A DNA stretch of 64,000 nucleotides from Devosia algicola (GCF_028816455.1 NZ_CP118246.1:2928501-2992500); one strand, 5' to 3'; positions 9,478-19,727 are shown, numbered from the stretch's first letter. A program made the numbers and translations. Notes: generated by a model not told the origin, from the letters alone.

Positions 9478-10170
9478 ATGACCGAGACCCCCGCATTTCC
9501 TCATGTCATGCTTCTGGCAGCGGGGCTGGGCACCCGAATGCGCCCCCTTACTCTAGACCAGCCCAAGCCCCTGATCTGTGTTGTCGGTATCCCGCTGATC
9601 GAGCGCATCATGGTCAATGCACGCGCCGAGGGCGCCCGCCACTTTGTCGCCAACGCCCATTATTTGGCCAACCAGTTGCTGGCCCACTTCGCTGGCGCAT
9701 TAAAAATTTCGCGCGAAGAAATACTGCTCGGCACCGGTGGCGGCGTCCGGAATGCCCTGCCAATGCTGGGTTCCGACCCATTCTTCATTATGAACACTGA
9801 TGCCTTCTGGCCCACGGGCAGCGATGCACCGCTCGGGCGGATGCTGAAAAAAATGGCCGATAGCACCAGCGATATCGTGCTGCTGTGCGCCCATCCCGTC
9901 CGCGCCAGCGGCTTTGATCGCAGCCACGATTTCTGCCTCGATCCCCACGGCAACATCACCAACGATTACGGGGCGCCCGTTATCTACGCCGGCGTGGCGC
10001 TGGTGCGCAAAACCCTGTTCGACGACATGCCCGACGGGGCGTTTTCACTGACCCGCCTGTTTGATCGCGCCCTCGCCAAGGAGACGCTGCACGGGGTGGC
10101 CCTGAGCGCACCATGGTATCATGTCGGCGACGCAGCGGCGCTCGAGGCAGCGGAGGCGGCACTCTCGTGA
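9478..10170 (+). CDS. Sugar-1-phosphate nucleotidyltransferase, MurU-like
   Basis: Nucleotidyltransferase of the GlmU/RmlA superfamily, 230 residues. The signature LLAAGLGTRMRPLTLDQPKP lies at the N-terminus, followed by GGVRNALPMLG and FFIMNTDAFW with the metal-binding Asp. Small members next to tsaE are commonly annotated as mannose-1-phosphate guanylyltransferase or as MurU (N-acetylmuramate-1-phosphate uridylyltransferase in peptidoglycan recycling). MurU is favoured by context, but the partner kinase AmgK is not adjacent, so substrate is uncertain. ATG 9478 is chosen over 9448 because the family starts just before the nucleotide-binding loop. Confidence 0.75.
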   Translation: MTETPAFPHVMLLAAGLGTRMRPLTLDQPKPLICVVGIPLIERIMVNARAEGARHFVANAHYLANQLLAHFAGALKISREEILLGTGGGVRNALPMLGSDPFFIMNTDAFWPTGSDAPLGRMLKKMADSTSDIVLLCAHPVRASGFDRSHDFCLDPHGNITNDYGAPVIYAGVALVRKTLFDDMPDGAFSLTRLFDRALAKETLHGVALSAPWYHVGDAAALEAAEAALS

Positions 10171-13169
10171 ACCCGGTCTATTCCATTGCCCCACATGCCA
10201 AATTTCTGACAACGCTTGCCGACAGGGTCATTGATGGCACGCTGTTGGGCGGTTGGGATAATAGCGGACCATTTGGTCTCAGCGATGTCACCATCGTGCT
10301 GCCGACCCGCCGCGCCCGCCTGACTTTGGCCGAAATATTTGCCGAGCGCGGCGTCGGCCTGTTGCCCGACATTCGCACCTTTGGCGGCGAGGACAAGGAG
10401 GAAGAACCCTTCCTGCCGCCGATCGATGTCAGTATTTTGCCGGCGCCCGTGTCGCTCGTGGAGCGGCGTCTGGTATTGTCGCGACTGGTCAGTCTCTGGG
10501 CTGTTTCCGACGATGGCAGGCAGGCTCTGGCCTCGCCGCCCAATGCCGCTGAAGTGCTCAAACTCGCTGAATCCCTTGGCGGTTTGATTGACGATCTGGC
10601 GGCCGAAGGTTGCACCCCTCAGCAACTCGACGCCATCGTTCCAGCAGATCTGGCAACCAACTGGCAGCAAACGCTGAAATTTCTTCAGATTGTTTTCCGG
10701 GCTTGGCCAGAAATTCTGGGGGAGCGCCAAAAGGCTGACAAATCGGTGTTGCGCAATGAACGTCTTTTGCGCCAGGCCATGGCCGCACCCTTGGTTTATG
10801 GCGATAAACCGGTAATCGCCGCGGGCTCAACCGGCTCGATTCCAGCAACAGCGGCGCTACTCAAAGCGATTGCAGCGCTGCCGCACGGTGCCGTTGTGCT
10901 GCCGGGCGTCGATACAACATTGTCCGCAGCAGCGCACGAGACGCTTTTGGATCCCATCAGCAATTCGCATGGGCACCCGCAATATGGCCTGGCCAAACTG
11001 CTGCGAACTCTGGGTCAGACCATGGGTAACGTCATAGAACTGGCCGACGCCGATCATGCCCGCACAGTGTTGGTGCGTCACGCGCTGGCGCTGAGCCCCG
11101 ACACCGCCTATTGGGCGCAAAACCGGCTGGCACCGAATCAACTGACCGCCGCGGGCAAAGGCCTCACCTTGTTGAGCGCCCGCACCGAAGATGAGGAAGC
11201 GCGCGCCATCGCGCTGGCGGCGCGCGACGGGCTGGTGCGCGGCAAAAGCGTGGGCATCGTCACGCCCGACCAAAATCTGGCCCGGCGGATCGCCGCAGAA
11301 CTAGGGCGCTTCGATATCAGGGTTGACGACGCGGCTGGCGCGCCGCTGTTTCATGCCCCGGCGGGGCGACTGCTCCGACAGATACTGGCGCTGGCAACGC
11401 GAAATTTCGCCCCGGTCGATCTGATGGCCATATTGCGGAATCGTGCCTGTGTACTGGGCACGAGTCGCGCCGAAATCAGTCCGGTCGCCGATCTGGTTGA
11501 AATGGGCGTGCTGCGCGGCCAGCGGCCCAATCCGGGCGTTACTGGTCTCCGTGCCCTGCTGACGGCCAATGTCGACGAAACGACCAAATATCCCGTCCGC
11601 AGGCTTACCAGCGCTGATGCGGCTGCCATCGAAATCCTGCTGACGCGTCTCGAACAGGCCATGGCGCCGCTGATGACCGCCTTGTCACAGGCGCATCTCA
11701 CGGCAGGCGGTTTTGTTGATGCGCTGCTCGCCGCCAACGAGAGGATTGCCAACGCCGACATTGGCGGTGCGGCCGAGCTGGCGCTTTGGGGGCGCGAGGT
11801 AAGAGCACAGGGCGCTGAAGGCATCACATTTGAGCCGGTCGGTCTTGATGGTGTCCTGCAGGCATTGATGCAGGGCTTTGAAGTGCGCAATGTCATGGCA
11901 AGGCGCGACGATATTGCTATCTGGGGGCAACTCGAAGCCCGCCTGCAAAATCCCGATCTCCTGATCATTGCGGCACTCAATGAGGATATCTGGCCCGAAG
12001 CGGCTGACCCCGGCCCATGGCTGAGCCGGCAAATGCGGCTGGCTGCAGGGTTGGAGCCACCTGAGCGCAAGGCGGGTCTGGCCGCGCATGACTTTGCCAT
12101 GGCGCTGGGCAATGGTGAAATTATCGTGGCATTCTCCGAGCGTCTGGGCACCAGTCCGGCGATTGCCTCACGATTGGTGCAACGGCTCGAAGCCTTTGCC
12201 GGAGAGGCGACGGGAACGCTCTGGCGCCAGCGCGGTGAAAAATGGCTCGCGGAGGCGCGCGCCCTTGACGCAACGGCCGCGCCCAGGGCAGCCTCGATGC
12301 CGGTGCCCAATCCACCGCCGAGCATTCGACCTCGGCGATTGTCGATCACCGAAATCGAAACGCTGTTCCGCTCGCCCTATGACCTTTATGCCAAGCACGT
12401 TCTCAACCTCAAACCGATGGACCCGCTGGGTGAGGAAGCGGGCGGGCGTGAACGAGGCAGCATCATCCACGATATTTTTGGCCGATTTGTCGAGGAGGGC
12501 AACGATGTAATGGCCGCCAATGCCTTGGCGACACTCAATGAACTGGCGCAAGACGGATTTTCTGGCCTCGACGCGATTGGCGAGCGGCGTGACATCTGGA
12601 TGCGTCGGTTCACAACGGCAGCGCAACTGTTTCTTGACTTTGAACGGGGTCGTAATCATCTGGTGTGCCAGCGTCATGCGGAACGATCCGGAAAGTGGGA
12701 TCTGCAGCTGTCCCAACCCTTTACGCTCTCCGGTCGGGCCGACCGGATCGATGAGATGCTTGATGGCACGCTGGAAATCATCGATTTCAAGACAGGGACA
12801 CCGCCCGGGCCCGGCGAGATGAAACGGTTTGAAGCACCCCAGCTATTGCTCGAAGCCGCAATGGCACACGTCGGCGCCTTCGCCGATATCGCCGCCGCCG
12901 ACACCAGCAACCTCAGCTATATAAAAATCGGTTTGGGCCCTGACGCATTCATCGAAAAACCGTTTGCGCTCGATGACGGGTTTGACCTGATGGGCGCCGC
13001 CGATGAAGCCGCGATCAGGATGCAGCGGCACGTGGCCGAGTTCCTGTTCAATCAGCGCCCCATGATACCAAGGCTGTTTCCCTTGTCGAACCAGCGCTAT
13101 GCCGGTGCCTATGATCATCTGGCCCGCACCGCGGAGTGGAGTTTGACGGCAGGGGAGGACAGCGCGTGA
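10167..13169 (+). CDS. addB: Double-strand break repair protein AddB
   Basis: AddB subunit of the AddAB helicase-nuclease (alphaproteobacterial type, about 1000 residues), which processes broken ends and loads RecA. The N-terminal part has the degenerate helicase-like fold. The C-terminal nuclease region includes ERGSIIHDIFGRF and GRADRIDEMLDGTLEIIDFK, the PD-(D/E)XK active site (D and the later DFK). The start is GTG 10167, overlapping the preceding stop (GTGA), rather than the longer candidate at 10113 lying inside that gene. It overlaps addA by 4 bases. The gene is intact, unlike addA. Confidence 0.93.
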   Translation: MNPVYSIAPHAKFLTTLADRVIDGTLLGGWDNSGPFGLSDVTIVLPTRRARLTLAEIFAERGVGLLPDIRTFGGEDKEEEPFLPPIDVSILPAPVSLVERRLVLSRLVSLWAVSDDGRQALASPPNAAEVLKLAESLGGLIDDLAAEGCTPQQLDAIVPADLATNWQQTLKFLQIVFRAWPEILGERQKADKSVLRNERLLRQAMAAPLVYGDKPVIAAGSTGSIPATAALLKAIAALPHGAVVLPGVDTTLSAAAHETLLDPISNSHGHPQYGLAKLLRTLGQTMGNVIELADADHARTVLVRHALALSPDTAYWAQNRLAPNQLTAAGKGLTLLSARTEDEEARAIALAARDGLVRGKSVGIVTPDQNLARRIAAELGRFDIRVDDAAGAPLFHAPAGRLLRQILALATRNFAPVDLMAILRNRACVLGTSRAEISPVADLVEMGVLRGQRPNPGVTGLRALLTANVDETTKYPVRRLTSADAAAIEILLTRLEQAMAPLMTALSQAHLTAGGFVDALLAANERIANADIGGAAELALWGREVRAQGAEGITFEPVGLDGVLQALMQGFEVRNVMARRDDIAIWGQLEARLQNPDLLIIAALNEDIWPEAADPGPWLSRQMRLAAGLEPPERKAGLAAHDFAMALGNGEIIVAFSERLGTSPAIASRLVQRLEAFAGEATGTLWRQRGEKWLAEARALDATAAPRAASMPVPNPPPSIRPRRLSITEIETLFRSPYDLYAKHVLNLKPMDPLGEEAGGRERGSIIHDIFGRFVEEGNDVMAANALATLNELAQDGFSGLDAIGERRDIWMRRFTTAAQLFLDFERGRNHLVCQRHAERSGKWDLQLSQPFTLSGRADRIDEMLDGTLEIIDFKTGTPPGPGEMKRFEAPQLLLEAAMAHVGAFADIAAADTSNLSYIKIGLGPDAFIEKPFALDDGFDLMGAADEAAIRMQRHVAEFLFNQRPMIPRLFPLSNQRYAGAYDHLARTAEWSLTAGEDSA

Positions 13170-16100
13170 AACCGGTGCTCAATATCCCCGACAAAACCGC
13201 TGCCAACCAGCGACGAGCCGCCGATCCGAATTGGTCGATATGGGTGGCCGCCAATGCCGGGTCGGGCAAGACCCATGTGCTGACTCAACGCGTATTGCGT
13301 TTGCTGCTGTCGGGCGCGGCGCCCCAATCAATCCTTTGTCTGACGTACACCAAGGCTGCCGCCGCCGAGATGCGGCGGCGCGTGTCGGCTTTGTTGGCGA
13401 AATGGGCGGTGATGACGCCCGACGCATTGGACAAGGAACTGGGCGCGCTCGATGACCAGCCGGTGGACGATAAGAAACGCGCCTTGGCGCGCACCCTGTT
13501 TGCCCACGCGCTAGAAACCCCCGGCGGGCTCAAGATCGTCACCATTCACGCCTTTTGCGAAAGTGTGCTGCATCGGTTTCCCCTCGAGGCCAAGGTGCCG
13601 TTCGACTTTAGCGTCATCGAGGATGACGAGCAGGCGCAGATGGTTCTTGAAGCGCGTGAAACCGTGCTCGCCGATGGATTGGCGGGCGGTGAGCATGCCG
13701 AGGCGGTGGCTCGGCTGTTTGATCTTCTCAGCGACGATCAGATTGGCAAGGCGATCATGGCGGCACTGGCCGATGGCCGCAAATTGCGCGCGGTGCTGGC
13801 CAACAGGGCACAGGCCAAAGCCAATTTGCGCCGGCTCGTCGGCCTCGAAAATGGCCTCGACGCCTCAGCAATTGAAATTCGAATGCTCAATGATCGGCTG
13901 ATCGGCGCCACCCATATCGCCCGACTACTCGAAATTTGTCCGCCCAAGCGGACTGGTACCGCATTTGAAGAAAAGCTGGCCCGGCTCGATGCCCGCGCGC
14001 CCCGTCTCGGCGACTGGCTCAAGGCGTTTTTAACAGCCAAGGGCGAGGTTCCGGCCAAATTTCCCAAAAAGGCGTTTTTCGATGCCGATCCCGAACTGGC
14101 CGCGCTTGTGGCGGCTGAAGCCGAGCGATTGGCCGATCTGGCGGTCCAGCGCAACAGTGCCCAGTTGGTTGAACGAAGCGACGCTTTGCTCGACGTGACG
14201 GGGGCAATTTCGGACAGGTTTGAAAAGCGCAAACGAGCCGGCTCATTGCTCGACTTTGACGATCTGATCGAAAAGCTGGCAGACCTTTTCGCCGACAAGG
14301 CGCTGGGTGCCTGGGTGCAATATAAACTCGACGCGGGCATCACCCACATTCTGGTCGACGAAAGTCAGGATACCAACCCACGCCAATGGCGGGTTATAGA
14401 GGCGATTGCGCGGGAATTCTTTACCGGTGACAGTGCCGTCGAGCGGTCGCGCTCCGTTTTTGCCGTCGGTGATCAGAAGCAATCCATCTATTCTTTTCAG
14501 GGCGCCGACCCGACCCAGTTTGGCAGCATTGGTCTGGCGTTCGAAAAGCGGGCCATTGACGCCAAGCGCCCTTTTCAGCCCTTGCCGCTCGAGACAAGCT
14601 TTAGAACTCTGACGGGCGTGCTCGAGGCGGTCGATCGCGTCGCCGCGCGCCCTGATATCCAGGCGGCCCTGCTGGCAACCGACATCATCAAACATAATAC
14701 GGCGCGCCCGGACGAAGGCGGCATGGTGACGCTGTGGCCGCCAGTGCATCAGCCAAATGAGTCTGACGCCGACAATGAATGGCCACTCGAGCCGCAGGGG
14801 ACCGAAAAAACCGCGCCACGTCAACTGGCCGAACGCATCGCCGGCCAGATCAAATGCTGGATCGACACCAGGCGCACGCATGGACCACGCGGGCAGGTGG
14901 TGACCGCCAATGACGTCCTGATCCTGGTTCAGGCACGAAATGTGCTGTTTCACGAAATCATCCGCGCCTTGATCAAGGCCGATCTGCCGACACCGGGTGC
15001 GGATCGATTGGCTGTGACCGGCCATATCGGCGTACTTGACCTGCTGGCATTGTGCGATGTGTTGCTCAACCCGGCCGACGATCTGCAACTGGCCGCACTA
15101 TTGCGCTCGCCCCTGTTCGATGTGAGCGAAGACGATCTGTTGGCACTGGCCCATGATCGCGGCAACAATACCATATGGCAGCGCCTTGCCGACTCAAATT
15201 TGGCGTCGGCACGCGATGCCGCCGAGCGATTGCAGCGCTGGCGTAGCCAGCTTGATTATGAGCGGCCCTACGAATTCTTTGCCGCTGTGCTTTACGCCGA
15301 TAATGGTCTCAAGCGCTTTCATGCCCGTTTCGGTAGCGAGATCGATGATGTATTCGCCGAATTTCTGACACTCGCACTCGAGCACGAACAGACCGACCAG
15401 CCCTCGCTGCAGGGATTTGTAACCGCCATGCGGACACGACAGATATCGATCAAGCGCGACTTGGCCGAAACCGGCGCCGGCGTACGGGTAATGACGGTGC
15501 ATGGCGCCAAGGGGCTCGAGGCACCCATTGTCATTCTGGCCGACGCGACCAGCACGCCAAGCCCTCAAAAACTGGGCAATCCTGTTTATCTGGTCGAAGA
15601 AAGTCCCGGTCCGATGTTGATACACGCTTCCTCGGTTGGTCATCATACCGAACATACCCTCCCCTTCCGAACTCTCGATGAGGACAATCAAAAAGCCGAA
15701 TATTGGCGAAAGGCTCTATGTCGGCATGACGAGGGCCAAGGATGAACTCTATCTTACTGGCGCGCTGACGCCCGGCAAAAAGCCCGAGACCCAACTCAAG
15801 GATTCCTGGTACGAGGCTGTTGAAACAGCGCTGCGGCCGACCTCGCAAATAGAAACCGGCGCAGATGGCCAGGAGTGTGCCATCATATTTCCTGCCGATC
15901 GCCCAGACCCATCGCCGCCCATCGCCAAAAGTGATGGCGGCAGGATCGATTTGACGCAATTGACGCTTGATAACCTGCCCCCTATCGCGCCACGCCTTTC
16001 GTGCGACCATCTTCGGCCTTTGAAGGCAGCGGCGACGAGCGGGTTCTCGATACGATGCTGGAAACCCTGGAACGGCTCGATCCCGAGATAGCACGCCAGC

Positions 16101-16606
16101 AAGGCATTGCGTTGCACGCATTGCTGCAGCACTTGGGGCGGGTGCCGCGCACGGATTGGGATATTGTGCTGGATAGGGCCATGCCCGTCCTGTTGCCCGA
16201 CGCGCCCGATCTGGCCGATTCGGTCAGGCAAAAGGCGGTAGCGATTCTGACGCGGCCTGAACTGGCGGGGATTTTCGGAGCCAATAGCCGCGCCGAGGTG
16301 CCGTTTCTAATGACCGCGACGCGGCGCGATAAGCCCGTAAAACTGGCCGGGCGCATCGATCGGATCGTGGTGACCGATGATAGTGTTACCGTGATTGATT
16401 ATAAGTCAGACGCCAATGTGCCCGCCGTGCCAACCGAGGTGCCACCGCATTATCTAATGCAATTGGGGCTTTATGCGCTGGTTGCAAGGCAGCTTTTCCC
16501 CGGCAAAACCGTAAATGCTCAAATCTTGTGGACAGCGATGGAATCATTGATGAATTTACCCCAGGACTTGCTCCAGCACAGTGTCTCCGACTTCACCATG
16601 GGGTGA
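13166..16606 (+). CDS. addA: Double-strand break repair helicase AddA (two frame breaks)
   Basis: UvrD/RecB-type helicase-nuclease partner of AddB, about 1146 residues when repaired. The P-loop is [14 protein letters not shown], Walker B is [13 protein letters not shown], the helicase motif is [14 protein letters not shown], and the C-terminal nuclease motif is [20 protein letters not shown]. The frame shifts at AGGCT 15711-15715; removing one G restores [18 protein letters not shown] second shift of -1 (or +2) lies at about 15990-16005, between APRLS and [13 protein letters not shown], with no obvious homopolymer or motif. GTG 13166 overlaps the addB stop. Given the intact motifs on all segments I expect a functional gene with sequence errors. 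Confidence 0.88.
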
Positions 16607-16685
16607 TTGTGCTTGCAGTGTGACTGGACTCTGCCCAGTTTTTGGATCACACAGACCACCGCTTTCAACCCTAAAGGCAAGTCAG

Positions 16686-17010
16686 ATGACCACACATGTT
16701 TCCGATGCCAATTTCGGCGAGGAAGTCCTCAACTCTCAGGAACCCGTTTTGGTAGATTTTTGGGCGGAGTGGTGCGGGCCATGCCGCGCGATCGCACCGC
16801 TGCTCGACGAGCTCTCGACCGAATTGGCCGGCAAGGTCAAGATCGTCAAGGCTCAACATCGACGAAAACCCCTCTACCACCGTCAAATATGGCGTACGTT
16901 CAATTCCGACCATGATCCTGTTCAAGGGTGGGGAAGCCGCCGACATGAAGGTTGGCGCCGGCACCCCCAAGGCGGGCCTGTCCAAATGGCTCGAAGGCCA
17001 CGCCGCCTGA
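16686..17010 (+). CDS. trxA: Thioredoxin (frame broken in this sequence)
   Basis: Classical thioredoxin, 107 residues when repaired. The active site is [14 protein letters not shown] (Cys30, Cys33) and the cis-proline loop is [13 protein letters not shown]. After codon 55 the frame breaks at AGGCT 16849-16853; removal of one G gives KIVKLNIDENP and reads on to the stop TGA 17008-17010. It follows addA by 79 bases, the usual alphaproteobacterial neighbourhood, and ends at a strong hairpin shared with the convergent gene. Confidence 0.93.
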
Positions 17011-17035
17011 TTATTGGCACCTGTGAAATTCTGAT

Positions 17036-17063
17036 AACGCCGCCAGTGATTGCTGGCGGCGTT
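17036..17063. terminator. Bidirectional hairpin between trxA and MoeB-like gene
   Basis: An 11-bp perfect stem (AACGCCGCCAG / CTGGCGGCGTT) with a 6-base loop lies between convergent genes. The 3' side is only moderately T-rich on either strand, so termination could be partly Rho-dependent. Confidence 0.7.
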
Positions 17064-17107
17064 GTCGTTGCACGATGCTATCCGAGTGTTATCCGGTAAC
17101 CGTTGCG

Positions 17108-17845
17108 TTAGTAGCTTAGTTCGGTAAAGCGTCCGTCGCGCCCGTCATAGAGCATAAGCCGCCCCAGAAGCGGCTTTCCGATCCCGGTGATCAGCTTAAT
17201 GGCCTCCATGGCCATCAGCGCACCGATAACGCCGGTCAGCGGCCCCAGCACGCCATTCTGCTCGCAAGAGGGTAAATCGGCATCGTCAGAATTTACGGGA
17301 TAAAGATCGGCAAAAGTGGGAAAAGGGCGTCCATCGGGACGCATCAAATGCGGCGCGATCACACTTAGCTGACCGTCAAATCCCGACACGGCCCCGCAGA
17401 CCAAAGGTTTGTGAGCGCGCTCGGCTGCACCGGCGACCATGGCACGGGTCAAAAAATTGTCGCTGCCGTCGAGTACCAGATCATAGCCGAGCAGCAGTGC
17501 ATCGACATTGTCAGCGTCCAACCGCAACTGGTGGGCACTGGTTTGGACATGTGGATTGAGCGAATTGGCGAAGGCGATGCCGCTTTGGGCTTTGGGCGCG
17601 CCTATCGAGGCGGTTCCATGCACGATCTGACGTTGCAGGTTGGACAGGGCGACAATGTCATTGTCTACAATCCCCAACCTCCCGATACCAGCGGCCGCAA
17701 GATAGGCGATGGCAGGGCTGCCGAGCCCGCCCGCACCGACGATCAGCGCGCTGGCACCCTTTAGCGCCTGTTGACCGCGCCCACCCATGCCTTTGAGCAC
17801 AAGATGGCGGGCATAGCGGCGGGTTTCGTCAGGTGAAAATCTCAT
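17108..17845 (-). CDS. MoeB/ThiF-family adenylyltransferase
   Basis: E1-like enzyme that adenylates the C-terminal Gly of a sulfur-carrier protein (MoaD or ThiS type). The nucleotide loop IVGAGGLGSPAIAYLAAAG and the downstream DNFLTRAM are clear. The segment LPSCEQNGVLGPLTGVIG contains the conserved catalytic-region Cys. The two CxxC zinc pairs of E. coli MoeB are absent, as in some HesA/MoeB relatives. The start overlaps the stop of the DUF2259 gene (ATGA). Which carrier it serves cannot be read from context; no moa or thi genes are nearby. Confidence 0.82.
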   Translation of the reverse strand: MRFSPDETRRYARHLVLKGMGGRGQQALKGASALIVGAGGLGSPAIAYLAAAGIGRLGIVDNDIVALSNLQRQIVHGTASIGAPKAQSGIAFANSLNPHVQTSAHQLRLDADNVDALLLGYDLVLDGSDNFLTRAMVAGAAERAHKPLVCGAVSGFDGQLSVIAPHLMRPDGRPFPTFADLYPVNSDDADLPSCEQNGVLGPLTGVIGALMAMEAIKLITGIGKPLLGRLMLYDGRDGRFTELSY

Positions 17846-18609
17846 TTCTTGCGCAGCGGTACCACCAGAAAGCGACGGTCTGGCCCTTCAAATCCATGGG
17901 GAAACATCGAAACTATCGCAATCCCGTCATCCATGTCACTGGCATCAAATGGCAACGCCACGCCATAGAGGCGATAGGCCATCGGGCAGTCGCGCGACAT
18001 GGGAAGTGAATCGTCGCGATGCAGCGCCCGCGTCGATCCATTGTCGTTATAATTGAGCTGAAAGCCGAGCGGATCATCACCGAACCAGTTTTTGCAGGGT
18101 GCCGCGCTGGTGGCGGAAAAGCTCGAAAGGGTCAGGCTATAGTCGCCATTGACGGCACCCGGCTCGACATAACCGGGCATGCCGAAGTGCAAATGGGTTG
18201 CGTCGGTGTCGGTGGCGCCATCGCCAATCAAGGCAATCATCTGAATGGGACGATTAAGGTCCAACTCACTGATCAGGGTGCTGGCGGCGGCCAGGTTCTT
18301 GGTGCGGATCGTTGCCAGCGATGTCTGCTCATTATGGGCTTCGAGCTTGATTGGTGTCCCCACTACCCAGCTGTCGCGGTTTAGATCGACGACGTAGACG
18401 GTTGAATAGGCAAGCCCGCTGCCATCGGCGATGCCGAATTCCTCGAAGGCGAAGAAATTGGCGCGCGGCGAAAAGCCGATTGCATGGAACTGCGCCCGGT
18501 CTCCGGCAAGCGCCGGAGATATGCCCAACGCCGTTGCGACAATAGTCAGGATGCTAAGAAGTTTTATGGCCCGTTGAGCCAAAGCCCTTTTTGCCGCGTT
18601 CGGTATCAT
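17842..18609 (-). CDS. DUF2259 family predicted secreted protein
   Basis: 255 residues with an N-terminal signal-type hydrophobic segment (LLSILTIVATALGISPALAG) and a periplasmic body that matches the DUF2259 family by its opening FHAIGFSPRANFFAFEEFG and DGSGLAYSTVYV. Function is unknown for the family. The only in-frame ATG starts 56 bases inside dut; a TTG at residue 10 is an alternative with a shorter overlap. It is followed directly by the MoeB-like gene. Confidence 0.72.
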   Translation of the reverse strand: MIPNAAKRALAQRAIKLLSILTIVATALGISPALAGDRAQFHAIGFSPRANFFAFEEFGIADGSGLAYSTVYVVDLNRDSWVVGTPIKLEAHNEQTSLATIRTKNLAAASTLISELDLNRPIQMIALIGDGATDTDATHLHFGMPGYVEPGAVNGDYSLTLSSFSATSAAPCKNWFGDDPLGFQLNYNDNGSTRALHRDDSLPMSRDCPMAYRLYGVALPFDASDMDDGIAIVSMFPHGFEGPDRRFLVVPLRKK

Positions 18610-19024
18610 TCAAATTGTCTCTCAATATAAAATCGGAACACATGAATGGCGCTACAACCATTTGCGCCACGCGGTCGCCCCGACGGATGGAAAAATCATC
18701 TTGGCCAAAATTAATCAGGATAACCTGCACCTCGCCACGATAGTCGGCATCAATAGTGCCCGGCGCGTTTAACACGGTGATGCCGTGTCGGATTGCCAGG
18801 CCGGAGCGCGGCCGCACCTGTGCCTCATACCCGTCAGGCAACGCCATGGCAAAACCACAGGGAATGAGCGCGCGCTGACCCGGCGGCAGTACTATTGGCT
18901 CATTTTCTGATATCGCGGCCATGAGATCGACCCCGGCCGCTCCCGCGCTCTGTGTACGTGGCACAGAAAGCCCCCGGCCGTGCTCAAACCAGCTCAGTCC
19001 AATTTCGACGGTTTGAACCGGCAT
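18554..19024 (-). CDS. dut: Deoxyuridine 5'-triphosphate nucleotidohydrolase
   Basis: Trimeric dUTPase, 156 residues, cleaving dUTP to dUMP and pyrophosphate to keep uracil out of DNA. All five family motifs are visible: AGVDL, PRSGLA, GTIDADYRGEV, RGDRVAQMVV and the C-terminal nucleotide-closing GKKGFGSTG. Its start touches the stop of the upstream lipoprotein gene, and its 3' end overlaps DUF2259. In related genomes, as I recall, dut follows coaBC; here a lipoprotein gene occupies that position. Confidence 0.95.
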   Translation of the reverse strand: MPVQTVEIGLSWFEHGRGLSVPRTQSAGAAGVDLMAAISENEPIVLPPGQRALIPCGFAMALPDGYEAQVRPRSGLAIRHGITVLNAPGTIDADYRGEVQVILINFGQDDFSIRRGDRVAQMVVAPFMCSDFILRDNLNDTERGKKGFGSTGHKTS

Positions 19025-19638
19025 TATTTTACCCTGACGACTGCATATAGTGTGGCTGGAAGATCAGTAGTTCCATTGATTAGATCAAGGAAATGAACAA
19101 CTTGTTCTGCTGATCGTTTGTCAGGCGACAATGTCATGTTGGTGTCAATCACTTCCATACCCCCAAAGCGCAGCGTGCAGGTGTGGCCGCTGAACAGCGA
19201 TTGATTCATCTGGCGGGTCTTTTCGTCGTCCCAGCGATGCGCGCCGACCTCCTCGGCAATATCGGCCAATGACAGCTCGACCCGCACAAGGTTATCGCCA
19301 AGCGGGGTAAACCGGACACGCTGCTGCGCGCGGCCCAGGGTGATGGTGGCAAATTTTCCCCGTTCGGCAAAATTACAGGTGGCGCTGCCATCGGCGTTCT
19401 CGACCAGCTCGCCCTTGGCGCAGAACCGCTCCATGCCTGGTTTGCCAGTTTTTGGTTCTGGCTTGGCAAGGTCAGGCTTGATCATGGCAAAAAATTCGGC
19501 GCCCATGATCTGGGTCATGCTGGCCTTGGCCGTGGTCGGGCTGATCACATCAATATCAACCGTGGCATCAACGCAACCGGCAAGCGCCAACAGCGATCCG
19601 GCGGTCGCAATTAACTTCGCAAGCAGTGTCAATTTCAT
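19024..19638 (-). CDS. Putative lipoprotein of unknown function
   Basis: About 204 residues. The N-terminus MKLTLLAKLIATAGSLLALAGC is a lipoprotein signal with lipobox LALAGC, followed by CVDATVDIDVISPTTAKASM. ATG 19638 has an AGGGG site 8 bases upstream; ATG 19662 with AAGG is a second possibility, and the longer upstream frame is not believable. The mature part resembles LppM-like/DUF3153-type beta-rich envelope proteins only loosely and I do not assign a family. The stop codon overlaps the dut start by one base. Confidence 0.65.
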   Translation of the reverse strand: MKLTLLAKLIATAGSLLALAGCVDATVDIDVISPTTAKASMTQIMGAEFFAMIKPDLAKPEPKTGKPGMERFCAKGELVENADGSATCNFAERGKFATITLGRAQQRVRFTPLGDNLVRVELSLADIAEEVGAHRWDDEKTRQMNQSLFSGHTCTLRFGGMEVIDTNMTLSPDKRSAEQVVHFLDLINGTTDLPATLYAVVRVK

Positions 19639-19727
19639 TCCTGCGGCCCCTGTCAACGACATATCCCACACCTTGATGCAGGCAATGTGCGGCCAAATTA
19701 ACCCCTGTGGCCACGGCGCGCCGCACA

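Noticed and set aside
11351-12349. 332-codon open frame on the minus strand over addB
   Set aside because: Antisense shadow rich in Ser/Arg/Ala from GC-rich codons of addB.
14243-15088. 281-codon open frame on the minus strand over addA
   Set aside because: Antisense to conserved helicase motifs, with no ribosome-binding site or similarity.
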